A stretch of DNA of 64,000 bases, from contig NC_058192.1 of NCBI RefSeq assembly GCF_907165205.1, positions 33,756,001 through 33,820,000 of the forward strand, given 5' to 3'. The position numbers and the translations under genes are program-made. The notes under the pieces are model-generated. The model ran no database searches. It saw nothing but the letters and a program-made list of their open reading frames with translations, and was not told the origin of the DNA. Of the stretch, positions 35,496 through 47,406 are shown piece by piece (the stretch's first letter is position 1; each line of letters starts with the position of its first letter). This stretch comes from Coccinella septempunctata (taxonomy: Eukaryota > Arthropoda > Insecta > Coleoptera > Coccinellidae).

Positions 35496-37957
35496 CTTCA
35501 TTTCTTGGCATGTATAATCTTGTGACTGATGCATGAGGGTGGTGCATTCCATACCTGGTGAGGAGTACCCTAATTTGTGTGTCTAGAGCTCTTAGTTCCG
35601 TAGTTGACCATTTGATGACGCCGAAGGAATAAGCAAGACAGGACATCGCCCAAGCCTTAATTGCTGTGAACGTTGATTTTGCATTATGTTCGCTTTGCAA
35701 TACTTTTTTTACCCTTTCAATGACCCTGGTTTTAAAGGCATCTCTTGCTTCAGCTGTTTTAATTTCAAGCCCTTGTTGGATTCCCAGGTATTTGTAAGTT
35801 TCCTCTGGTCCCATCCTCTGTATTTGTAAGCCCTGCTGTATAAGCATGGCTTCTCCCTCCACTAGTTTTCCTCTCTTTACATGCAGCACCGCACACTTAT
35901 CCAAGCCCATCTCCATCTTCACAGTTTCTGTGAAGATGGTGTCTTCGAAGTTGATCTTCATTTGCTGCCTACAATTTGAGGTCATCGATGTAGAGCTGAT
36001 GATTGATTTTTGTGTTGTTTGTTTTTTTGAGGATGTAGCCGTACTTGGTGTTATTAAGTAATTTGCTCAAGAAGTTTATTGCGAGGCAGAACCAGAGTGT
36101 GCTTAATTTGTCTTCTTGGAAAAGCCCTCTTCTGATGTTGATTTCAGCCGTTGTATATTCACCTGTATTCGTATTCAGGTGTAGTCTTGTTCTCCATGTC
36201 AGCATAAGATATTTGAGGAAATTGATTATCGCCTCCGATACTCCATATAATCTTAAAGTTTTTAGCAGCCATGAATGTGGTATAGAATCGAAGGCTTTTC
36301 TATAATCAATCCATGCCATCGATAGGTAGCAACTCCTTGCTACCCTTTGCATCTTTTAGGCATCCATTCTGTTCACGTGCTAGAATTTTGTTTTTTCCAA
36401 CATGTTTCCAGATTTTTTGGGTTATCACTCCTGTCAGGATTTTATATACGACAGGTAAGCAGGTAATTGGCCTATAATCTTTGGGATTATTGTTTTTCGG
36501 CCCCTTCGGAATCATGTGAGTTATGCCAAGTGTTAGGGTGTTCGGTAATTGAGATGGATTCACCAAGGCCTGCTGAAATAACTTTGCTATTTTTTTATGT
36601 GTGGAGCTGAAGTGCTTCCACCAGTAATTATGGAGCCCATCGGGTCCCGGCGCAGACCAGTTGCATGTTTTTTTTAATGTTGCTCTAACATCATCCTCAG
36701 TGATGGTAACCTGATCCATGACATAATTTTTTGATTCCTCCTCTGCTTCCCGTATCCAAGACGCCCCATCATCATGCTCTCCCTTGTCGCTCCAGATTTC
36801 TTCCCATGTTGTGCGCATTTCATCGGGTTTTGGGAAATCCTCTTCAGCTGTAGTTGTTTCCTCTAGTTGTCGGTAGAACTGTTTTTGGTTTTTATAGTAC
36901 AACTGGTTATTCTTGTACCTTTTTACCCTTTCATTATATCGTTTCACCCTATTCCCTAATGCTTGTGCTTTCTGTTTCAGGGTGTCATATATTACCACAA
37001 GTTTTTGCTTGAAGGGTCCATCTCTACCTCTTACATTGTGTTCTGATGCTATGCATGAGATCTTTTTAGTTGTTTTTCTGGATGGCGAGTTGGAGTTCAG
37101 GTAAGTATGTAGTACTCCTATTTTTGATCGTATACTCTCTATTTTTTTTTCCAGGCGGATCTTCCATGGTGGTGCTCTGTTCTCTCGTATTCGGCTTTTG
37201 GTAACAATTAGCCTCACGTTATTTTCTTCGCACACAGTTGCAGCCCCGGCATAAACATAGTCAGTGACTTGTTTGATGTTGAGATTGTCTGGCATGATTT
37301 TTTCCATTATTTCATTTGTCCTTCTAACACTTTCCAATATCTTCAGTGATCCTTTGAGTCTTGGTATTCTTGGCCTCTCGTGAGGATTGATCTTGGCATA
37401 CATCTGTATGAACCTTCTGAGAACTTTCTCTGTTTTCCTGTACTCAAGCGTCGCTTGAACTCTGCCTCCTCAGTGATGGTAGCGCCATGAGTTGGGACTG
37501 GGGCGTATGGTCTCACGCTTTTTCTGATGTATTCGAGTTAGACGCTTGAAAATTTTTCATTTTCCAATATCCATCTAACCCTATTTGCCAGCAGATTCGG
37601 ATATGAGAGCCTACTCGGATTGATCTCATTCCAAGTGGTGGTCAGGATTTGTCGATACGTTCTTTGTTCCGTATTTTGTTGGCGTAGTTCCTCAGCAATA
37701 AAATGAACTCGTATAATGAGGATATTCTCTTCCTCCGTCCAACGTGTTCTTCCATGTGTTGTCTGAGGTTCAGCGGGACGGTTCCTGATTCCGTCCAAAC
37801 TGATACTTCTTCTGACTCTTCTGATGTTCCTGATGCTATGGCTTACGGTGCCATCTCGGGGGGCTGCACCGCTTGCCCCACAGCTGACCCCAACAGGCTC
37901 TACCTCCAGACGGCTCCGAAGAGGGCCAGCCCGCTGCCCTCTACCGCCCTGCATCAT
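35496..37957 (-). pseudogene. Copy A ORF, Myb-like and RT part (broken)
   Basis: The start at 37957 (MMQGGRGQRAGPLRSR) aligns with the start chosen in copy B. A Myb-like region follows: RTRWTEEENILIIRVHFIAE, then TTTWNEIN and RVRWILENEKFSS. After a frame break near 37540, a 365-residue frame (36306-37403) carries the linker and RT fingers: NWSAPGPDGLHNYWWKHF, ITHMIPKG and YRPITCLPVVYKILTG. Another shift leads to MAWIDYRKAFDSIPHSWLLK (motif A), RRGLFQEDKLSTLWFCLAIN (motif B) and LYIDDLKL (motif C, YIDD). A further shift gives the thumb (MGLDKCAVLHVKRGKL) up to RLYMPRNE, where the nested insertion begins. At least three frameshifts make it non-functional. Confidence 0.85.
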
Positions 37958-38063
37958 GCTTCTAGTGACAGGAGCTTCTAATCTACAGCTTCCCAGGCTG
38001 CTAACCTGGGGGCTGGGTGACTCGGGTAGGCGGGGACGTCACTCCCCGAGTGCATTATCCCCC

Positions 38064-38064
<1 letters not shown>

Positions 38065-38115
<51 letters not shown>
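38065..38115. repeat. (TA)n tract at the 5' end of copy A
   Basis: About 50 bp of near-perfect TA dinucleotides, directly abutting the element's 5' end and followed by GTATGCGTTGCGG. Confidence 0.95.
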
Positions 38116-38120
<5 letters not shown>

Positions 38121-38130
38121 CGTTGCGGTC

Positions 38131-38368
38131 AGTTCGAGGAACAAATCATATACAGAACGGTCACTTCGAGGAACAAGTGGTCACTTTGGGGAATTCCTCG
38201 AAGTGCCACATATATACAGATCACGTTGCGTGTACTTCGGGGAACTATCGTGTATGCTCAGGTCAGTTTGAGGAACTTCTTCTAGCGTGCAGTTTGGGGA
38301 ACTTTCAAGTACAAAACGGGTAGTTTGAGGAACTAAAGAAATTGCACCTAGAGGTCATTTCGAGGAAC
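38131..38368 (+). repeat. Array of spaced TTYGRGGAAC motifs
   Basis: Eight plus-strand motifs of the form (A/G)(C/T)TT(C/T)G(A/G)GGAAC start at 38131, 38163, 38183, 38234, 38265, 38291, 38322 and 38357; several lie about 31 bp apart. One inverted copy (TTCCTCGAAGTG) lies near 38193. The same motifs recur beside the (TA)n tracts of the large inverted repeat (about 52050 and 56168). Confidence 0.75.
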
Positions 38369-38639
38369 AATGGATATTAACTATTAAAATTATATAAATT
38401 ATCGGCATTGTTGTAATAATGTTTCGAATTGAACTTTTGAAAAAGCTTAGGTATATTCAAGGACACTGGTGAAAATGGAGATGGGTATTCAATACAAATT
38501 TTCGTACATAAAAAAACCAAACAAGGAAATTTTTTACCACATTCACTTACACCTCTAGGGAGTAAACTATTGAGATTTGTCAAATTTCGATATCTGAAAA
38601 AGTGTTCATAAAATCAACTGCAAATTCGAGTTATAATAA

Positions 38640-39260
38640 GCAACACCTATCATAGTTGAATATTTGATTGTGCAAAAGCTGTGAGGGATCCACTTCAAAT
38701 TCTAAAGTTATATGAAAAAACCTGTTGTTTTTTCATTCCTCTGTTCACGACATTTACTTAGGACTTGAGAGGTTTCGGAGCAGATATTTTTCAAAGATGA
38801 AAATTCGACACAGCAGAAAATATGTTATATCAAATTTTAAGCATTTACAGGTGTCAATTCAGAATTTTTGGTCTGCTAGTGAATGGGTCAACGAAAGTTT
38901 CTTTGCTGGAGTCTCTTGATATAACTTCTGAATTTGAAAGTGATTTTTTGAGACATGGAGTACCAAATGAATGCAGTTTTTCCTGTTGCGGTTTCTTGAT
39001 ATACCTATATCCTCGGAATTTTAAATGATTTACGTTTTGAGTTATCGAATGTTTCGCATTGACAGGTGTCAACAATCGGCCCCCAAGTGAATACAGTGAA
39101 CGGAAAGTTTTTCTGTTGAGGTTCATTAATAAAACTTTTGAATTCGGAATTTAGTTATTTTGGAATTTAGAATTGACAGATGTCAACCTTCGGCACCCAA
39201 TTGAATGCGGATAAGTGGAAGTTTTTTCTACAACCTTTCCTGATATAACTTTTGAATCCC
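38640..39260 (+). repeat. Degenerate tandem units with ACAGGTGTCAA
   Basis: Imperfect units contain ACAGGTGTCAA or ACAGATGTCAA (38847, 39062, 39176), an AAGTGAATRCAGTGAACGGAAG-like stretch and CTTGATATAACTTCTGAATT. The same unit occurs as a roughly 131-bp tandem in both arms of the large inverted repeat. Confidence 0.65.
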
Positions 39261-40039
39261 ATAGTAATATATAATAATAATATTAATAAGTCGAATGTTG
39301 AATACAAAAAAGTATTACTATTGATTTAACAATTGAAAAAATTGAAAGTTTTTTCTTGAAATCTAGGAGGAGACGATTTCAATGAAAAAGGCATAATCTC
39401 ATCAAATTACGTTAGTATTTCAAAATTTCATGGCAATCGTCCGTAACGGAAAGATAAAACGTATAAGTAACTTCAGAATGGAATATCATATATGTTTCTC
39501 CAATATTCCATTATAAATCTAGAACAAAAGAAAATATTAGGGTTCAGAGCTATGTAGAACATTGAAAAAAAGTGCTCCCGAGTTTCAAGCTCAGATCACC
39601 GATTTTTCGCAATAATTACTGAGCACTCTGTGAGAATAATTCGATGTTGCGAGCACAAAGCAGTAAGCTCTTTTCTGAGAAAACTGTGGGAAATTGTCGT
39701 TACAAAATCTGTATCCGATCGAAAAAAACCCTTCTATTTCTTCGAAAGTTTCTCGTTCTACTCTACAGCAGTTTGACGATTTCATAAGTTGGAAAATAAT
39801 TGTTTCACGAATGCAAATATGTATTCTACGGAGGCGTAGAAGAGAGCCAGATAATATTTCAAAAATAATTCCGACTTTAAGTAGGAATTTTATTCAGTTC
39901 CGCCTTTTACAGGGTGTTCTATGACGGTATGAACCATATCCTGCAATATAAATTGCTTTTTCAACGAATTCATATTCATATAAAACTGGTGTTCGCATAT
40001 TTAGTATAAATTGACGATTATGTATTTTTGAAATATTAT
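39261..40039. other. AT-rich interval without recognised gene
   Basis: Only short open frames are present and none is recognisable. One ACAGGGTGTTCTATGACGG motif lies at about 39909, resembling foldback ends elsewhere, but I found no partner end for it. Confidence 0.5.
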
Positions 40040-40641
40040 ACAGGGTGTTCCAAACTGAGTCGTTACTCCGTTAATGTTGATGCTACGAATTCGGATAAAT
40101 TGGCAATTTAGTATCATTTTTAATGGCCTACTCGATGCCAAAAAAAAAAAGGACAGTCATGTTTTCGAAATACAATTTTTTTTCAATGGAACACCCTATA
40201 TTTTATCATGCAATTCGATTCGTAATAACATTCTCAACAACAAAGCTCTTATCACATTTCTTCCTGTTGAAGTTGAAAATGAGCGACTTATGTGAAATTA
40301 TTTATTTTATTCACTAGTTCAAAAATGTCTTTGTTTGGACTTATAAATCTCATAATTGTTCAAAGATAAAGACCCAATTTTGGTACTTATACCAATAACA
40401 ATATTTTTCCGGTGTGAGGAGCTTTGTTGTTGAGAATGTTATTACGACTCGAAATGAAGGGTGTTTCATGTTCCATTCAAGAAAATATCATTTTATGAAT
40501 TATTTCGATAACGTGACTGACAATGTTTTTTTTTTGGCATCGAGATGCCATTAAATGCTACTAGCTTGCCCATTTAACCGAATTCGTAGCATCAAAATAA
40601 CCGGAGTTGGCAATAGGACCGACTTAATTTGTGCACCCTGT
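40040..40641. mobile_element. Foldback element with ACAGGGTGT / CACCCTGT ends
   Basis: The left arm (from ACAGGGTGTTCCAAACTGAG, 40040) is the imperfect reverse complement of the right arm (ending GTGCACCCTGT, 40641). Paired blocks include GATGCTACGAATTCGG with CCGAATTCGTAGCATC, the GCCA plus A-run with the T-run plus TGGC, and ATTCTCAACAACAAAGCTC with CTTTGTTGTTGAGAAT. The arms are over 200 bp around a loop of roughly 150 bp. No transposase gene is inside. Confidence 0.85.
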
Positions 40642-41983
40642 ATATGGCGCTTCTACGTTTTCGAAGAATGGCCTAGCCATATTTTTGATGCAGCATTAAG
40701 TTAGCGAAAATGTTTGAAATTTTCAACTTCAATAGGCCATCAATTAGGACCCAATTCGTCCTTTTGCAGTAAGTTCCATATCATTAGTAATTTTTGAATT
40801 ATTCACGATTTTCTTTATTTGATACATCTCTTCATTTATGAAAACCATCGAGTTCCTTGGCATAGATTTTAAACAGCTCCCTACACCCAACGGTCTACAT
40901 CGCGCAACGTTGGAAGCGGCTTTTCAAAGCAAGCGCAGTTATGTCGTAAAACACATGCGTCAAGATTGCGGCTCTTTTTATTCAAGAGAAAGTTCGAAGT
41001 TGGTCATCGGAAGATATTCAAATGCCTTATTTTTCCTAGGGATTCTCTAGATTTGGATACTGACAGAATTGAATTGGGTTTTCACAAAATGCATATTTGT
41101 TTCATGCTGTAAGCAATCATATCAAAAGCAGAATTGAATTATGATTACATTCAACGTAAAAATACATGAATAAATATTCATAAATATACAGGTTGGGTCA
41201 TATCGAAATATTCATATTCTTGGGTTATACAGGCTGTTCCGCAATGGTTGATTAAATTTTTTCAGACAAGTAATCAAAATGTATGCTGACATTTTTCAAG
41301 TTGGGTTTCTCGATGAATTTTTTGGAATTTACGAAGAAATATCTAAATTTTACCATTTTGGTAGGAATTTTTTGGACGTTTGTTTTGCAAATATGTATCG
41401 GAAATTGGAATATATTATTAGGTGAAGAGTGTTTTAAGATTGTATCTACCGGTACCCATAACGAACATCGTGTAGGTACGTGGAAAAATTGCGTAAAGGA
41501 ATACTTTAGGTTTCTTTGCAGGTTTTCCGCAAATTTATCGATTCCGGAAATTGTTTTAAAACACGTTCATTAGTTCGGAACGACTGAAAGGGGTTCGAAA
41601 ATAAGCTCGTTCATCGAACTTGAAACCAGAGGTAATGGTTCCATGTTCCATAGGTACTTCTCTGTTAGTGGAAAAAAGCTATTTTTATAATTTCAAATTG
41701 GATATCCAATTATTCAACGCTTTCATCCAGGTGTGAGTGTTCGTGTGACTCGAGCTCGGTATGAGATTGTAGAAACCATCTTTTCGTTCCTTATCGATGA
41801 TAGTGAAAATCGAGAGAAACATCGTATTCCGTCCGAATATATAAAAAACGGCAATAAAAACCTATTCTATTCCGTACAGGCTGTCCCAAATTCGATGTTT
41901 CAATTTTTTTAATACAATTACATACTGGGATTGACATCTTTGAATTGGAAAAAATTGCGGATATCGAAAATAGGTATATCTAC
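40642..41983. other. Unassigned interval with isolated terminus-like motifs
   Basis: No recognisable protein is encoded; open frames of 70 (40838) and 96 residues (41283) match no family I know. Terminus-like words occur singly: ACAGGTTGGGTC (41191), ACAGGCTGTTCC (41228) and ACAGGCTGTCCC (41876). They may be decayed foldback ends. Confidence 0.45.
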
Positions 41984-44900
41984 ACAAGGTGTCCCATGAC
42001 GAATAAGACAGGGAATATCTAGGACCTCGATAGTAGTAGAGAATTACATATTGTAATATTGGTGTTGTGAATTAAAGCAGTAAATGAAGATATTTTGAAA
42101 ATTCTTTCATGTGGTGTGTGTAGGTTGTCCCAAAGCACAATTTAAAATTATTGTCATAATTACAGGGTGTTCGAAAACAAAGATATAGACCAAAGTAGCC
42201 CTTGTTTAAATGAAACACCCTATATTTGACCTCAAAAATGGAATGGTAAGCTCAAGTTATGATGAGTTTCTTCATATTACATTATACCTTAGAAGCACCC
42301 TTTACGAGATAATGGCGGAAAATCGAAAATATGGAGTTTTTTTTAATAGCAATTAATGAAGAAACTTGTTAAGCCAGCGATACAGACAGAATATTTTCGA
42401 GTAGACAAGTAAGCTACTCCTACATATAAAAGAAAATTTCAACTCTGGAAATTCTGGAATATACAGAGTGATCATAATTAATTCTCAAACATCAACTACA
42501 AATAATCGTCGAGGACTTTCTTATTTCAAATGGCACACCCACACCCGATATTTCTACAGGGTGTTTCATGAGTCGTTGGCCATAGACTAATGGTGAATGT
42601 AGGTCATCCAGGTCTTTCAGAAAAATTGCTTGTTTTGTATCCTAAGGCTATTAGTTTCGGAGATACGGGGTGATTCATGAATATTGGCCTAAATTTGCGA
42701 TAGCCATAACTCTGGACGGCAAGGTCCGATTTTGATCGAACACTATGGGTTTGTTCACTTCAGAAAGCTCTTCCAAACAGTTAATGGAATATTAATATTT
42801 TCAGGGCAGTACTCAGAATATCGTCATTTTTCATTCAAGTCCCAAAATGTATATTTTTTACATACCTCACAGAAATTTCGTTATTGCCCTGATAAACTAC
42901 ATAATTTATTTTAAGAAATCTAATTTTCACTTTGCATGGCACACTTGTCACAAGGGAATAGGAGCAGGACGAATTCATATTTTATGTCATTTTTTCGAAA
43001 TGCGGTCCTGTTTTTATCCCTTCGGTAATAGTATTTATTGTCCTTTGACGTGATTCTTTATTATTTCAATTCTTCTTCATTTTGAAACCCCACCACATAC
43101 TGAGTGTTCGTAAAAAAGTGTTTAAAAGTATGCAAGGTCGAGCTGTAAATTTTTTTGAAATTACATATTGAATTTATATACAAATGATGTAAACCATCTT
43201 GGAAAATATAATCTGTGAGTATATTTGCTTTATAAAACACATAAAATTTATTCTTCAAAAATGAAAAAGTACTATCATAAGAGATGTTCAAAATGGTGTT
43301 CTTCCATCTCGAAACATTTTCTAGCTCTTGAAATCAGATTATTTATTGCTCTTCTTATCATATCGGGATTTTGTTGAACTTCTGCACACTTTTCTGTCAC
43401 TTTTTCACGCACACTCAGTAGGAACTGAGGGTTTAAATGAAAAAGAGTTGAACAGAATTTTAAAAATTTTTAATTCTCGACCCAAGACAAAGTATAATAT
43501 CACCAAAGGAATAATAACAGGATAGCATTTCGAATAAATGACATGAAACATGAATTCGTTCGGTTCCTTCATTGTTGTTTTATGAAAAAATATAAAAAAG
43601 TTTTTCGGAAGAATAAATTTTAATAGTTATGTGTGTTATGAAGTAAATACACTTACGGATTACATTTTTCAAGAAGGTTTACATCATTTGTATCTAAATT
43701 CAATATGTCATTTCAAAAGAATTCACATCTCGACTTGACATACTTTTAAACACTTTTTTACGAACACTCAGTATGTGCTGAGGGTTTAAAATGAAGAAGA
43801 TTTGAACGGAATTTAAAATAATTCAGAATCTCAGCAAAGGACAATGAAAATTATCACCGAAGTAATAAAAACAGGACCGCATTTCGAAAAAATAAAATAT
43901 AAATATGAATTCGACCGATTCCTATTCCCTTGTGACAAGTGTGCCATGCAAAGTGAAAACTGAATTCCTTAGAATGTGTTATGTAGTTTTTCATGGTCAT
44001 AACTAAATTTCTGTAAGGGATGTGAAAAATATAGATTTTGGAGCTTGAATGAAAAATCAGGATATTCTGAGTACTGCCCTGAAAATATTAATATTCCATA
44101 AACCGTTTGGAAGAGCTTTCTGAACTGAACAAACCCATAATGTTTGATCGAAATTGGACCTTGCATTGCAGCGTTATGGCTATCGCAAATTTAGGCCAAT
44201 GTTCATGAATCACCCCGTATCTTCGAAACTAATAGCCTTAGGATACAAAACATGCAAGTTTCTGAAAGGCCTGGATGACCTGCATTCACCATTGAGCTAT
44301 GACCAACGACTCATGTGTATATCTCGTTGAACGTAAAAATGAATTTCGAAACTATTTTCATAAAATGTTACTCCGTCTGAACGTGATAGTTTCTGAACAA
44401 TTTTCGATTTTTAATTCAAAACAAATAAACTATTTTCGCATTATCTTGTAAATGGTCCTTCTAAGGTACAAAAAGTGATCTGAAGAGAATTATCATAATT
44501 TGAGCTTGCCATTTAATTTTTGAGTTCAAATACAGAGTGTTACATTAAAAAAAGTGCAACTTTGGTCTATATCTTTGTTCTCGAAGACCCTGTATATATC
44601 CCTGTATATGGCAATAATTTCAAATTGTGCTTTTGAACACCCTATAAACACCACAAGAAAAGATTTTCAAAATATCTTTATTTACTCCCTCAAAATGAGC
44701 GCCGCGTATAACTTTGAAGGTTTTTTGACTACGTTTTCCATATGAATAATTGTTGAAATATTGTCTTGTTTTACTCATCACCGCGAAAATTTAGGACTGT
44801 TCTAATAATGCAGGGTGGCCCTAAATTTTAATAATTTGGTAAATGCCCGTTTCAAACGTTTGTCATAATCTTCTTGAACAAAGTATATTCAAGTATCTAC

Positions 44901-45629
44901 CTGTAGATATCGATTGAAAATTGAATCTGGAACGATTCTCCATTTTCTGAAGCTTTTTAGGGTTTTCACTCAAAATCTCCGAAACAAAATGAGAAAAAAA
45001 TCGAAATATCGGATTTGCTCTTATACATAATTATAATTTTAAAGTTCCTTTTTTCAGATCATTGTCAGGCAACAATTTTTCTGCATAATTAACTCCTGAC
45101 AAATAAGTGCAAGAATTTACGGTTATTTCAATTTTTTAAATTGATTTTGTTCCAGAGATTACTACCTGTAGTTTTTCAATTCGTTCGTTTTAGACCGCAC
45201 GTACTGGATTGTTAAAATCGTGTACTCAGAAGGAACATAGAAATGCTAAAATGAACATTTTGTCCCCTTATTGATTTTGAATATGATGTCACGTGACTGA
45301 CAACAAAAGACTCATAGTAATCATAATATCAGAAAGAGCTGCACCACTTGCACTTTATTGAAAAAATGCATTCAAAATTATTCCGCTATTTATATGAAGC
45401 CAGAGTTCAGGAGAAGAGTTTATTCGATTCATAGATCTGACATCTCTTGTTTTTTTTATAAACTGACCCTCCAGAGGAACAAATGAATATACAATATACA
45501 TATTGAAAACCGATGTCACTATAGAGGGACAAACAGATTCATAATTAGTTTGAAACCCTAAAACTACAATTCTCTTCTACTCTCGATTTTTGCAATATTC
45601 CCTACCTTCACCGTCGTGGGACACCCTGT
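41984..45629. mobile_element. Composite inverted-repeat element with nested foldbacks
   Basis: The left end ACAAGGTGTCCCATGACG (41984) and following GACAGGGAATATCTAGGACC pair with the reverse complement of the right end (GGTAGGGAATATTGC then ACAGGGTGTCCCACGACGG, read leftward from 45629). Between them lie a second inverted-repeat system (42065-44695) and unpaired sequence. This suggests one foldback element interrupted by others, or successive growth of related modules. The right end lies inside the left arm of the large inverted repeat, and its counterpart is at 63318. Confidence 0.6.
42065..44695. repeat. Inner inverted repeat, arms of about 1.1 kb
   Basis: The left arm (42065 to about 43290) is the imperfect reverse complement of the right arm (about 43640 to 44695). 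Paired landmarks include GTAAATGAAGATATTTTGAA, CAAAGATATAGACCAAAG, GAATATTAATATTTTCAGGG, GTATCCTAAGGCTATTAG and the TTTTTACGAACACTCAGTA block. Several ACAGGGTGT-type motifs mark internal boundaries (42162, 42560, 44592). The loop also carries a diverged direct repeat (43411 and 43768). Confidence 0.8.
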
Positions 45630-46678
45630 ATATTTGTTTACTGTTTTCGTCTGAACGTAACTAAAACACATGACTCTAATTTCATAGATATCAATAAGGT
45701 GCGGAAAGAAATTGAAAAATGAAGGAATTTTTTAGAAAACTATGAATGATACTTTATATCTGAATGATAAAAATTGCACAGAATTTATATTTCGAAAAGC
45801 ATCCCGAAAGGAGAAGCAGAAAATTGTTCATTGGGTTGAAAAATAATTTACGAAATATCGGTTCTTCCGGTAGAACAGCGCTATATTCATTATCATTTTT
45901 AAATGATATTAATGATAATGAAATGAACTAAACCAATTCTACACTTTGACAATTATTGGAGTTATCTATGCTTCGAATTCGATACTTTGATTTTTTTGCA
46001 TCAAATTCTATGCACATCGAATAGAATCATCCTTTAAAATTCGGAAACTACAGTAGAATTTAGACAGTGTGAACTTTTCGAAAGCGTCAAAGTGTCAATT
46101 TGTTCTGATATTACTCATTTCTATTGAAAAGAACTCGGAAACGTGCCATTTGTGGCTCTTCTAGTAAAGGTGAATACTAGACTAGTTTTCGAGAGCCCAT
46201 CATTGGTCAACGAATTTGGGACAGCCTGTACTTTTGTCGGCTGCATGAAAACATTCCATGCCATCTGGAAAAGATTTGAACACGTGCTTCAATCGACCAT
46301 GCGATCGATACACACTACGCAGCTGTAAAATTCTCAACGTTGCCGCTGCTATCCAGAAATAATGTTTTATCGGACAGCAACCTTGGCATTAACTTATTAC
46401 TGCAGTAAATATAATCTCAATCGCATATTGAGATCATTTACAAATTTGAAACTTTGCTTTGTAGTTCAAAATCTGAAAGAAGAAACAATGGTGATTTAGT
46501 CATTTAAAAACAAATCTACTCGCGAGATTGAACCGTTTTATTTTGATAAGATTATTGATGCGTTGTCTGTATAAGACATAAGAATATTTTTTTAAATGTC
46601 TTTGGAACAAAATCGATGGCACATTTCACAAAAAACAAGTTTTAGAAAATCAAAAAAAATGCTAGGCCAAGTTCACAA

Positions 46679-47406
46679 ACAGGGTGTTCCTAAATTGAAC
46701 GTACAAACGAAAAGGGGAGATTCCTTAAGTGAGTTCAAGGAAAAAAAGTCCCATAAACATGGGGTCGCAAACTTTTCGTTTTCGAGATACGGAGTGTTGA
46801 AGTTTGTGTTGATTATACGAGTTTATGGAATCTTTATCAATCAATTTTTTTCAAGTTTTTTTATCATAGTATCTACACTTCACAAGATATTCAACTGAAA
46901 TTTGGCATAGATATTACATTTTAGAGTTCTCACCACGTGACATGGCAATTTCGATAGAAGATCTACAGGGTGATATTTTTTCTGGAACACTGCCACCTGT
47001 TCTTCTGCAGAACTTTTTTTTGGTGAGCAACTGTTAATTTGAAGAAATGTAAAAAGAAGCTTAGTTCTTATACTAAACTTTTCGGTCTCTTGTGGTTTTG
47101 TCGTATCTACCAACGATTTCGAGAAAAAAAATTTTGAACGATTCTCTCGAAATCCTCGTGAAAATCCAAATTATGATGGGAAGGCCATTTTGTAAGCTGT
47201 GGTGAATGAATTTAGTGTCAGTTTTTATGGAAATTTTCCTGATCTGTAGCGATGATTCATAAAGATTCCATAAACTCGTATAATCAACACAAACTTCAAC
47301 ACTCTGTATCTCGAAAACGAAACGTTTGCGACCCCATGTTTATGGGACTTTTTTTCTTAAACTCACTCCCCTTTTCGTTTGAACGTTCAATTTAGGAACA
47401 CCCTGT
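46679..47406. mobile_element. Foldback element in the left arm
   Basis: The ends are ACAGGGTGTTCCTAAATTG (46679) and CAATTTAGGAACACCCTGT (47406), continuing as inverted repeats of roughly 170 bp (AACGTACAAACGAAAAGGGG, GGGTCGCAAAC, GTTTTCGAGATAC, TATACGAGTTTATGGAATC). The interior has no recognisable gene. Confidence 0.85.

Larger units (their letters stand above)
34048..38064 (-). mobile_element. RLE non-LTR retrotransposon, copy A (R2/R4/NeSL group)
   Basis: Transcribed toward lower coordinates, this copy has a 5' end abutting (TA)n at 38064/38065, a conserved GC-rich 5' segment shared with copy B (GTACCCGAGTCACCCAG in B, CCTACCCGAGTCACCCAG in A), a decayed single ORF and a 3' poly(A)-like tail (34048-34081). 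Excluding the nested insertion it is about 3.6 kb, matching copy B. Clade evidence is a Myb-like domain at the N-terminus, a central RT with YIDD, a CCHC knuckle and a C-terminal PD...D endonuclease. The downstream flank is Gypsy gag, not (TA)n. Confidence 0.85.

Noticed and set aside
41283..41573. 96-residue open frame
   Set aside because: It lies in unassigned AT-rich DNA with no recognisable motif and no homologous second copy in the window to support it.
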